This document shows, piece by piece, positions 56,821 through 64,000 of a DNA stretch of 64,000 nt. The first letter of the stretch is position 1; every line of letters begins with the position of its first letter. The notes under the pieces are model-generated. The model did not search any database. It was given only the letters and a program-made list of their open reading frames with translations, and had not been told where the DNA came from. The stretch is from Acanthosepion lycidas (lineage: Eukaryota > Mollusca > Cephalopoda > Sepiida > Sepiidae). Both the position numbers and the translations under genes were made by a program. Location of the stretch: contig OZ010599.1 of assembly GCA_963932145.1 (NCBI GenBank), positions 41,857,095 through 41,921,094 on the forward strand, given 5' to 3'.

Positions 56821-57930
56821 CTATGACAAATAGTTTAGCTTTTTTCCATTTTTTTTATTTAATGTGACGTTTGTAACAAATTCTTCAATAAATTGTATTT
56901 TTTCTCCCGTCACTGACCTCGCGATTTTATTTGTCTTGATTAAAGTTTGTTTCCCCAACTTCTTCCATGTATGCAAATTTATGATAGATAGGTCGGAACC
57001 AGTGTCGAGTTGCATTTTTATTTTTTTATTACTTATTTCGATGGTAACAAATTTTCTGGTTATTCCATCGTTCACCTCGTCGGACTTTAATTTTCTTATT
57101 TTATTGTCTTTATTTTTTGACCTGCAGTGTGAGCTTTTATGACCCACTCTTTTACAGTTGAAACATTTTTCATTCCTACAATTGCAATATCTGTACCAGT
57201 GTAGTTCACCGCAAGCAAAACATGGCTTTGGGAGTTTTTGTTTATTTTTCTCTGGTATTTCACTTTTTGTTTGATAATCCGCAATTTTAGAATTCTTTTT
57301 GGTAGACTGACTTTCTTTTTTGTAGCGTATTTTCCTTACATGCGAAACGCCAGACTGTTCTATCTTTTTTGAATCTTTCTTTACGCTAACATATCTTGTG
57401 CAGTCTTCTGCCAACTTCTGTATCGAAATCCTTGGATCGTTTTCTAATTTTGACAGCACTAATTTTCTCAACTCTGCATCTCTTTCCGATACCAGCCCTT
57501 GAACAAACACTAAGCACTTAAAATTGTCAGCGCTTAACTCTGCTAGCTTGAATTCTTCACAATGCTTATTCACATTGGCTGCGTATGTTATATAGTCTTG
57601 TTCATCATCTTTCATCAGATTCAAACATTTCCACCTCTTGTGAAACAAAGATGTCTTTTTACTAAATAATTCACTTAATATATTTACCGCCTCGGTAAAT
57701 GTCAACTCGCTAGTTTTTTTCGGTAAAATGTAGTTTACCAATTTGTTATGCTCAGCAGTTCCTAACTTGCTTAAAAGAAGCCTAACCTTCTTTCCTTCAG
57801 ACCACGAGTGGCAGTCCTCGTTATACACGTCCGTATATTTTTCATAATACTCCTCAAAAGTTATCTCTTCATCTGGACTGTATGTGAATATTTCAATTGA
57901 ATTCCATATTGTATTCTCTGGGAAAGAATC
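56821..57930 (-). pseudogene. Gypsy gag and protease, N-terminus missing
   Basis: One frame is open from the MITE junction at 57,930 to a stop at 56,821, about 369 codons. The capsid-like part has TFEEYYEKY, KVRLLLSKLG and AEHNKLVNYILP blocks. A basic linker leads to two zinc knuckles, an atypical CFACGELHWYRYC and a canonical CX2CX4HX4C CFNCKRVGHKSSHC. The aspartic protease follows with the active-site LDTGSDLSIIN near 57,005. Codons for the first part of capsid are lost at the junction. The frame continues into RT after a 1-nt shift at an A-run near 56,845; whether that is decay or a programmed shift cannot be told from one copy. Confidence 0.88.
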
Positions 57931-57951
57931 ATTATTTTTGCACCAACCTAA
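57929..57951. mobile_element. Single end of a mariner MITE at the gag breakpoint
   Basis: TCATTATTTTTGCACCAACC followed by TAA is the right end of the 101-bp MITE seen at 49,738. TA follows at 57,952. The other half of the MITE is absent; gypsy gag sequence begins at once. No matching left end is present at the far side of the gypsy element. Confidence 0.88.
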
Positions 57952-57953
57952 TA

Positions 57954-58419
57954 TTTGGATACCTTCCCATTTGTCAGGATTTATACAGTTGCTGTGTCAA
58001 ACTTAGATTCAAGAAAGCCTTTCTCAGATAGGCTTATTTGGATCAATCTCCAATCTGAGTAAAACTTCAGCTCAAGTTACTTTTTTACAATCTGACAATT
58101 GATACAAACAACACAATGAAGCATTTTTTTTATAAATTGATAGACTCAGATTTCAGATTTTCCATTTCCTTTATACTTTTCAGTTGCAGGTTGAATTGGC
58201 AGTAATGTGTGGGTGTAGAAACTTTGAAAATGCCTTAATGTAAATGTGCATAGTTGTATATGTTTGCACCTATCAGCAATTATTTATTACTTGTAGCTGA
58301 GTATATTTGCATCCTTTCATTATAAAAGATTATGATAATGGCTTGAAGGTTAGGATGACTTGGGTTTCTGTTATTATCGCCTAGTGTCAGACTAAATAAA
58401 TTTTAGGAAATATGTATAT
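57954..58419. other. Unassigned sequence beyond the gypsy breakpoint
   Basis: No LTR, gene or known repeat is visible in this stretch. Confidence 0.45.
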
Positions 58420-59075
58420 ATTAGAATTTTTACAACATGCTGACATGTGTTGAAATCCTCACAGCATTTAGTATTGTTGAAGTTGATTTGTTTGGAAAAA
58501 TACTTTGCAGTTTAATAACTTATTTAATTTAATTTAATTTAATAGGACTTTATGGTAAACAATATTTTTAAGAAAATTCCTTTTTTTCTTTTTAATAACA
58601 GCAAAGAATAAATTCTTAGGATTTCTTATTCTTGAGCATGCAACATACAATTGGCTATGCATAATTATTTCTTTCTGAAGCCAAATTCCAAATTATTGAA
58701 GTGTTTGACCTTGTGATTTGTCTATAGTTCTTACAAACACAGGATGAACTGAAAACTGGATTGTTGTATATATAAAAACTTAAAGAAGAGATATACAAAA
58801 GTAGTATTGAATTTTTATTAAATAAGTATTTGTTATTTTAATAATTAAATTGTTTTTAAAAGTTAGAATATTTTTTATGTTAAATAAAAAAACTATTAAT
58901 TTTTCAAAAAAATTAATGAAAATTTATTGTACTAAGCTATGCCCCCTAGTAAAACCAACAGTACCTTCTTACCTGTTTGCTCTTCTCCCCAAAATTTGGT
59001 TCCAATCAATGAATGTATGACTATTTAAGAGGGTGTGATGGATGTACTCACAGAAGTCACAGAATTTTATATATA
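58420..59075 (+). repeat. Helitron-linked repeat, second copy
   Basis: Flank blocks match 6240-6315 and 6400-6665. Between them lies sequence absent from the first copy, including a helicase fragment (58,601-58,759) and an AATTT microsatellite near 58,524-58,545. Confidence 0.55.
58601..58759 (-). pseudogene. Helitron Rep-helicase C-terminal fragment
   Basis: The minus strand encodes a PIF1-type helicase end. VRTIDKSQGQTLQ corresponds to the motif usually written T(I/V)NKSQGQT, a TAA stop follows, and HSQLYVACSRIRNPKN corresponds to the last helicase motif (HGQLYVA.SR). In Helitrons this helicase drives rolling-circle transposition. Only about 53 codons remain. Upstream motifs, the Rep nuclease and identifiable TC/CTRR ends are missing. 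Confidence 0.75.
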
Positions 59076-59277
59076 TATATATAGATAACTTTGTGTGTGT
59101 GAGGAAGAGAGAAAATACTTAATTTTGCAAGTATAGAACGATAACTAAAGTCTTTATATAAGAGTAATTGGAAATGGCTATTAAAATCATAAAGTAACAT
59201 GTTTAAAGAAGTATATTGAAAATATTGGAAGATTTTATAGGCACATTCTCAAAGGTTTTAACCAAGAGAGCATCTCA
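59076..59277. other. Unassigned sequence with a TA microsatellite
   Basis: A short (TA)n run at about 59,069-59,083 and a GTGTGTG phrase; nothing else is seen. Confidence 0.45.
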
Positions 59278-59990
59278 TTGTGCCTTTTAGGCCTCATGTT
59301 CTCAACTGACTTGAAGTGGAACAACTACATTGAATCAATAGCTACATCTACTGCAAGGAAAGTGGGTTCATTGTGTTGTACCAGAAGGTTTTTCTCATCA
59401 GAATCAGTATTACACATTTACAAAGCTACCATTTGTCTGTGCATTGAATACTGTTGCCATATCTGGTCTGGTGCCCCTGCTATTCATCTCAAGGTTCTTG
59501 ACAAATTCCAAAGAAGGATCTGCAATGTAATCAATCCTGACTTGGCATTTTGACATTAGTCACTTTTGCACAGACATGATATGGCTTCCCTCTGTCTTTC
59601 CTACAAATATTTTCATGGCAACTGCACAGACAAGCTTTTTTCCTGGTGCCCTGACTACATGAAGTTAAGCATGCTACTAGATTGGCAGCTAGGTTCCAAC
59701 CTTTTACTGTTGAAATAGTTAAATATAACTGCCACTTCTGCTCCAACAGTTTCTTTTCTTGCACTTCCCAAGTTTCTTTTCTTCCACTTACTTGTTTCCC
59801 TGATAACTACAATCTTCAAAAAATTAAGTGCAATGTTAATCGCCATCTTCTGTTGTCTTGAACCCTGTTCATTTTTTATCTTTTCTTCAATCCCCCCTAT
59901 ACCCAGTCTTTTCTCTCACATTCACTCTCTGTAACCATCTGCATACTAGTGGCACTCCTGCCTTGCTTGGGGTGAAATGATTAAAAAAAA
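59278..59990 (+). pseudogene. Non-LTR reverse transcriptase C-terminal region and 3' end
   Basis: An open frame of about 91 codons reads LLGLMFSTDLKWNNYIES, ARKVGSLCCTRRFF, VLHIYKATICLCIEYC, HIWSGAP and a LDKFQRRICN block. This is the post-catalytic (thumb and beyond) region of a Jockey/RTE-like RT; the order LG..S.DL.W..HI, LY.A.IRP..EY...W and L...QRR.. is general in such proteins. It continues with stops and frameshifts through TSAPTVSFLALPKF to a 3' UTR ending CCTTGCTTGGGGTGAAATGA and an A-run at 59,981. This is the longest of at least five copies in the window (4525, 29,990, 45,775, 53,255 and here). The catalytic RT core and endonuclease are absent. Confidence 0.8.
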
Positions 59991-60208
59991 CTTGTCAACT
60001 CATACATCTTGTGAAGGTGTTAGCCATTGCTTGGGTACTTCAAGGTGCCTTAGTTTCTTAGTTACTATATTGAAAAAATAAAAAAATTTGTCTGAAAAAT
60101 GAAATGTTTTTTTTCTCAAAATAATTGGCAGGGAAGTGGTTGAATAAACATCACAAAGAGAAATGTGTAAAGTGGACAAAGAAGTACATGAAAACTGATT
60201 CTTCAACG

Positions 60209-60752
60209 TAGACCAGGAGCATTAGCACAATTAATGCAGCAACATGGAAAAATATAGAAAGCTTATTTTTTCAAGGATGCTACTCTATGGCCTACTGAAT
60301 CAAAATCCATAAAGTCCCCAAAAGTCTCTAGTAAGCTAAATGTTCAGGAGCCCAAAATCCAAGATAGCCACCTCTGCTGAAGCAACACATATAACATTTT
60401 AATCATTCAGCTCACTGTTATGGTAATTTACCTACACATGCATGGACTCTCCCAGCTATAAATAGGAGCAGGTACTGCCTTCTAAAGAGGGAAGTTTCCA
60501 GCAGTCATCTCTGACAGTCTAACTGAACATTCTTGCTGTAACACTCTCGTTTGTATATGTTTGTATTAATGTTTCTGTTAATATATTTGTTTAACTCAAT
60601 TCCACTCTTTGCGTCTTTATTTCTGGCCCTAACAAGGCCACAATACTCACAAACCTGTGTAATACCTTATTTCCAATTTGTTGATGAAAAATCCAATTAT
60701 TACCTTATTTTTAAGATATAAAGATAACCTGACCTAAAAAATAGATTACTAA
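60209..60752 (+). repeat. Left TIR of the 3-kb element, interrupted
   Basis: Outer part 60,209-60,364 and inner part 60,649-60,752 are contiguous in the right TIR. The intervening ~280 bp is therefore a secondary insertion. Confidence 0.75.
60366..60648 (+). mobile_element. LTR-like insertion in the left TIR
   Basis: Within the insertion, 60,416-60,634 begins TGTTATGGTAATTTACC and ends TCTGGCCCTAACA, a TG..CA layout of about 219 bp. A TATA-box-like CTATAAATAGGAGC at 60,462 is consistent with a promoter in a solo LTR. The ~45 bp on its left are unexplained and no target duplication is clear. Confidence 0.5.
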
Positions 60753-60956
60753 CCTAAACAGTATAGAGAATATGCCATTTTACTACAGGTAGAATGAATA
60801 TCTTAAGACAATCTATGCTGTGGTATCTGATGAATATATACAAACAAGGTGCAGTAGCTGCTATACTGCGATCTTGTTGAATTTGAGTTTCATGAATGCT
60901 GCTGAAATTATGCAAACAGTGAAATCCTGTGCATGTGGTTGTTCTGTCATTCCAAA

Positions 60957-62670
60957 TTATTCATCTTCATTATTATCAATGAGGGAAGCATTTGTAAAAT
61001 TTAACCTGATACAGTTGGAACACATTTCCATGCAGTTTAATCCTGATTTTCTGCACATGCATTTTTTACCACATTCTGCCTTACATCCACATGAAATCAT
61101 GCATAAGATATGAGGAGGAGCTGGGCCTTTGTCATTAAATATTGACTTTAGCATGCAATCACACAGCTGCCAGCCCCACTTGATTGGTTCCAATTGTTCT
61201 GGGTTCCCTTGCCACTCCTGAACTGCAAAGTAAGCATGATGTGCATATAACTTGGCTGCTGAGGATGTTGGAGGAAGGCTAGCAAGGTCAAACATTGAAA
61301 GTGACGTCTTCATCTTCTTCAAATACAAAATTGTCTAGAATTATTGAGCGTGCTTTTGCACAATACATCTTGACAAGAAACATTTCACCAGATCTGGCAA
61401 TGTTGCATCTGGCCTTTTAAGGACATCAAGGATCTGCCAGTCCTCTCTGAGAAGCACTTTTAAAGCCTTCCTTTTCTCAATATTGTAGAGTGTGGATATC
61501 AAGACACACACTTGAGCAAGAAGCAGGTGATCCCTTGCCCATGGATACAGTGCTTGCTTGATACTGTCTTTGCTATAGATAGAATGTCTGGTATATTGCG
61601 TATATAGATTCAGGAGATCTTTATCAACCAGCATGACAAGTCTCTCCTGATTACTATAGCTGGATTTTGAGTGCTACCAGCAAATTCAATTGCAGTGCTA
61701 CATATCAGACAGTCTGCATCTGCTGTACTCTGGTGGTATGATATGCCCACAGTGGAAAGTACCATCATCAATTTAGTAATGAGACTTGCTTTATTTTGAC
61801 GATTTGCTAAAATTGATTGTTGGTTACTGGTTACCTGTGAGCTCAGTTCAAATAGAATATCTTAGGATACATTCTGGCATTGAGCATGGCGGCTTTGTTC
61901 TGCCACCTTTGTTGACATACTGAAATCAGGGTACTCATCAAAGCACATGGCAGAGTCAGGTTCATAGTTGTTGATGACATAACTAATATAGTTGTCACAA
62001 ACATCCATGTAAGTGCAGCTTAGTAGCTAGAGCACACTGTGCAGAAGATGGCCTCCATCTATCACATGCATGGGTTTTGGTAAAGCTTCATACTGACTTT
62101 TAACTTTGACCAAATCACTTTTAGTATTCATCATCAAGGCACCATTCTCGAAAAGGGCAGGGGGCTGTTTACTGAACTCATAGTTTAGGTGACCTTGCAT
62201 CTCTGTGTGATTCCATATGATACATGTTAAACGCATGAAGAGATTGAGAGGTTTTATTTCCACCTGCTGACCATGAACTTCTGCACTGTTATTTGCTGAA
62301 CCAATTGATACCACCTTGTCTTTTCTTCTGAGTTTAGCATCAGCCTTGCTGCAACTTCCTCACCAAGGTGAAATGCATTGCACACATTGGCAGACGAAGG
62401 AGCTACAACTCCTGTGGCAATGCTTACCAATTTAGTATTAGGTTGGTGCAAAAATAATATCATTATATATAATATTATTTTTGCACCAACCTAATAGCAT
62501 ACCCTCCATTGAAGAAAATGGTGAATGTATGGATAAGTAGGAGTTGAACTTGATGAAATGTTCACCATCCTTTGCAGTAGCAGTAGGCCTGAGGTCTGTG
62601 TGTTGATCTGTAGTGAAAAGTTGTGCACCAGAAACTTTCAAGAAAGGCACAGACAGGGGTAGTTTGTGAC
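60957..62670 (-). pseudogene. Uncharacterised Asp-cluster/Cys-rich-tail protein of the 3-kb element
   Basis: The decayed frame runs from about 62,670 to a stop at 60,957, about 570 codons. Recognisable blocks in order are a TGVVAPSSANV block (about 62,415), PKPMHVIDGGHLLH (62,070), a VCDNYISYVI block with FDEYPDFSMSTKVAE (about 62,010-61,890), ILANRQNKASLI and STADADCLICSTA (about 61,830-61,700), a WQILDVLKRPDATLPD block (61,440), FDLASLPPTSSAAK (61,285), EWQGNP..PIKWGWQLCD (61,200) and a tail with nine or more Cys (CGCKAECGKKCMCRKSG). The same architecture is common in multi-copy invertebrate proteins of unknown function (from memory). Asp clusters in FDGY/DADT-like positions resemble PIN/NYN-type nucleases (inference). 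The copy has an in-frame stop near 61,865, frameshifts, an apparent deletion near 61,630 and a MITE insertion at 62,438. Confidence 0.6.
62438..62494. mobile_element. Mariner MITE, 57 bp, minimal palindrome
   Basis: TTAGGTTGGTGCAAAAATAA is followed by a short AT-rich core and the reverse-complement end, flanked by TA. It is almost nothing but the two terminal repeats. It interrupts the reading frame of the 3-kb element with a 59-bp net gain, shifting the frame. Confidence 0.95.
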
Positions 62671-62919
62671 AGAATGCTGACCATTTTTAACTGGGTACTT
62701 GTCGTTATTCCCCACCCGTGAGTTAAGTCTCGTCTGGTATGGAGCATTCTTCTTAGTTTTTTTTTTCAATTGTTTTGTCTGTAAAAATACCAGACCAGAA
62801 TCTATGGGATCACCTAATTGTCCAATATCCTCCTAAAGTATACTTGACAAACTGGGCTTCACTTATAACCTGTGGTAGTCACTTCATTTGATCTAGGAGA
62901 GTCTTGAGCACTTTGTATA

Positions 62920-63176
62920 TGTATTTTTAGGTCAGATTGTTCTTATATCTTAAAAATAAGGTTATAATTGAATTTCTCATCATCAAATTAGTTTGAAAAG
63001 AAGTTTTATACAGGTTTGTAACCTGCCATCTTGGGTTTTGTGCTCCCAAACATTTAGCTTACAAGGGACTTTTGTGGACTTTATGGATTTTGAATTAGTA
63101 GGTCATAGAGTAGCAGCCCTAAAAAAAATCAGCTTCTTATATTTTTTCCATGTCCATCAGTAATACTCCTGGTCTA
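62920..63176 (-). repeat. Right TIR of the 3-kb element
   Basis: Uninterrupted ~257-bp terminal repeat; see the left TIR. By eye the arms agree at roughly four bases in five, so the insertion is old. Confidence 0.75.
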
Positions 63177-63538
63177 ACAGTCATTTTAAACATGAATATT
63201 GTTATATGTTGCTCCAAAGTAGATTTCTCTCTGATTCACTCTGCATCAAAACCTGTCAGCTGGACATGAATTCTAAGAAAGCAAAAGATAAATATAATAA
63301 TGTCACTCTCTGTGCAGGGGCTCCAAGCATCACATCCAGCTAACAAAATAAATCTCCAAAGACATGACAAAAAATACTGATTCATGATCTCCCACATCTG
63401 CCTTTAAGAAGGCGGCTCATGACACTGTTAACAGTTGTAAACCAGCAGACAAGCTGTCAGCTTCACCATCAGTGACCTTGGTCAACCAAACTGACACTTC
63501 TTAAACATATATAATTCCATCAACAAAAATATTACTTT
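63177..63538. other. Unassigned sequence
   Basis: No gene is seen. It leads into a Penelope-type terminus signature at 63,539 and may be its flank, but I cannot show it. Confidence 0.4.
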
Positions 63539-63573
63539 AGTCAGATGAAGTCTTAAAGGATGAAATGTGTCCA
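63539..63573 (+). ncRNA. Decayed hammerhead ribozyme-like motif before (TA)n
   Basis: The stretch reads AGTCAGATGAAGTCTTAAAG then GATGAAATGTGTCC. A hammerhead of the Penelope type is expected as CTGATGA, GTCC-loop-GGAC, GAAACG. Here CTGATGA has one change (T to A). Stem II is GTCT/GGAT, which still pairs with two G-U wobbles, and GGACGAAACG reads GGATGAAATG. The differences are mainly C-to-T. A (TA)n tract follows at 63,592, a common layout for such termini in cephalopods (from memory). Confidence 0.45.
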
Positions 63574-63590
63574 ATTTGTCATTAATTTGC

Positions 63591-63591
<1 letters not shown>

Positions 63592-63656
<65 letters not shown>

Positions 63657-63674
63657 TAGATAGATAGATAGATA
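63592..63674. repeat. (TA)n(GATA)n microsatellite
   Basis: About 30 TA units followed by five GATA units. Confidence 0.95.
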
Positions 63675-63828
63675 TCAAACAAATATGGAAAGGTTACCTA
63701 TACAATATTGTGCTCAATGAACAAGGAAAACAATGAACAGACCTGTCTCTCCTGATTACCTGATGATTGTGCTGCAATACCATATATTGGTGTATATGAA
63801 ACTTTTGGTTGCATGAAGGTGCTAGATA

Positions 63829-63829
63829 A

Positions 63830-63892
<63 letters not shown>
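63829..63892. repeat. (CT)n(CTAT)n(AT)n microsatellite
   Basis: CTCTCT, then CTATCTAT, then about 18 AT units. The remaining sequence to 64,000 is unassigned. Confidence 0.95.
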
Positions 63893-63895
<3 letters not shown>

Positions 63896-64000
63896 GAAAT
63901 GGTCTAGGTCCAACAATTGTTTCAATATATTTTCTTTTTTTATGTTATTCTTATTGACAGAATTATCTAAATAAATGCTCTGCTTATAATAAACAGTATT

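Larger units (their letters stand above)
53529..57930 (-). mobile_element. Ty3/gypsy retrotransposon, one LTR, truncated at the gag side
   Basis: Minus-strand order is gag with two zinc knuckles, protease, RT, RNase H, integrase, polypurine tract, 3' LTR. This protease-RT-RNase H-integrase order defines Ty3/gypsy. There is no 5' LTR, primer-binding site or gag N-terminus; the element stops at 57,930 where a MITE end begins. No envelope-like frame is seen between integrase and LTR. At least five frameshifts or stops break pol, so the copy is dead. G+C is visibly higher than the flanks. Total remaining length is about 4.4 kb. Confidence 0.93.
60209..63176 (-). mobile_element. Long-TIR DNA transposon of uncertain superfamily (~3 kb)
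   Basis: About 260 bp at the right end (62,920-63,176) is the inverted copy of 60,209-60,364 plus 60,649-60,752 at the left end. Shared blocks include TAGACCAGGAG, GCTACTCTATG.CCTACT, TCAAAATCCATAAAGTCC, TAAGCTAAATGTT, CACAAACCTGT and CCTTATTTTTAAGATATAA. A ~280-bp later insertion splits the left TIR. A decayed gene on the minus strand fills most of the interior. If the ends are GACCAGGAG/CTCCTGGTC, TA lies just outside on both sides, which could be a TA target duplication. No DDE transposase motif was recognised. Confidence 0.7.

Noticed and set aside
53529..57951. Gypsy element flanked by a pair of MITE ends as a composite transposon
   Set aside because: Only the gag side has a MITE end; the LTR side joins a non-LTR 3' end directly.
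60820..61113. 97-codon plus-strand open frame with many Cys
   Set aside because: Its second half is the antisense of the Cys-rich tail of the minus-strand pseudogene, which has clear family resemblance.
63482..63682. Tyr/Ile repeat protein
   Set aside because: It is translation of the (TA)n tract.

Overview
The window looks like AT-rich intergenic or intronic DNA from a large, repeat-laden animal genome. The mix of repeats points to a mollusc, most likely a cephalopod of the octopus type (inference). The signals are tRNA-derived SINEs ending in a TTGATTGATTG tail, non-LTR retrotransposon 3' ends, Penelope-like remnants with GIY-YIG and hammerhead-like motifs, mariner, pogo and Tc1 MITEs, a Helitron helicase scrap and a Ty3/gypsy element. 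I found no intact protein-coding gene, no convincing exon of a cellular gene, no functional tRNA or rRNA gene and no bacterial-type operon. Every recognisable coding stretch is a decayed transposon gene.

Layout. Positions 1-10,600 hold scattered old repeats: a Tc1-like MITE; a non-LTR 3' end interrupted by two later insertions, each with its target duplication; a decayed Penelope-type GIY-YIG endonuclease with repeated 3' sequence; a SINE; and directly beside it a full-length but decayed 5S rRNA pseudogene. Positions 10,617-24,671 are one continuous tandem array of a 115-bp, purine-rich monomer (about 122 copies). It has higher-order structure: a proximal domain and a distal domain marked by different variants. 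Positions 24,700-53,500 are a mosaic of SINEs, MITEs, short tandem arrays (32, 49, ~103 and ~160 bp periods), two long inverted repeats, a dead mariner transposase and a solo LTR.

Positions 53,529-57,951 hold a minus-strand Ty3/gypsy element with one LTR, a polypurine tract, integrase, RNase H, RT, protease and gag. It is broken by frameshifts, and on its gag side it ends abruptly in half of a mariner MITE. Positions 58,420-60,000 carry a Helitron helicase fragment and a non-LTR RT fragment.

Positions 60,209-63,176 form what I consider the most novel object: a ~3-kb element bounded by ~260-bp terminal inverted repeats. It carries a decayed reading frame of an uncharacterised protein family with clustered Asp residues and a Cys-rich tail.

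The pieces do not form a pathway; they record layered insertions. A mariner MITE family with TTAGGTTGGTGC termini is the most recent recognisable layer. It has invaded a hAT-like element, the long-TIR element and the gypsy region. Several old copies (5S, hammerhead-like motif, GIY-YIG) appear to have decayed mainly by C-to-T and G-to-A changes, many at former CpG sites, which suggests germline CpG methylation (inference).
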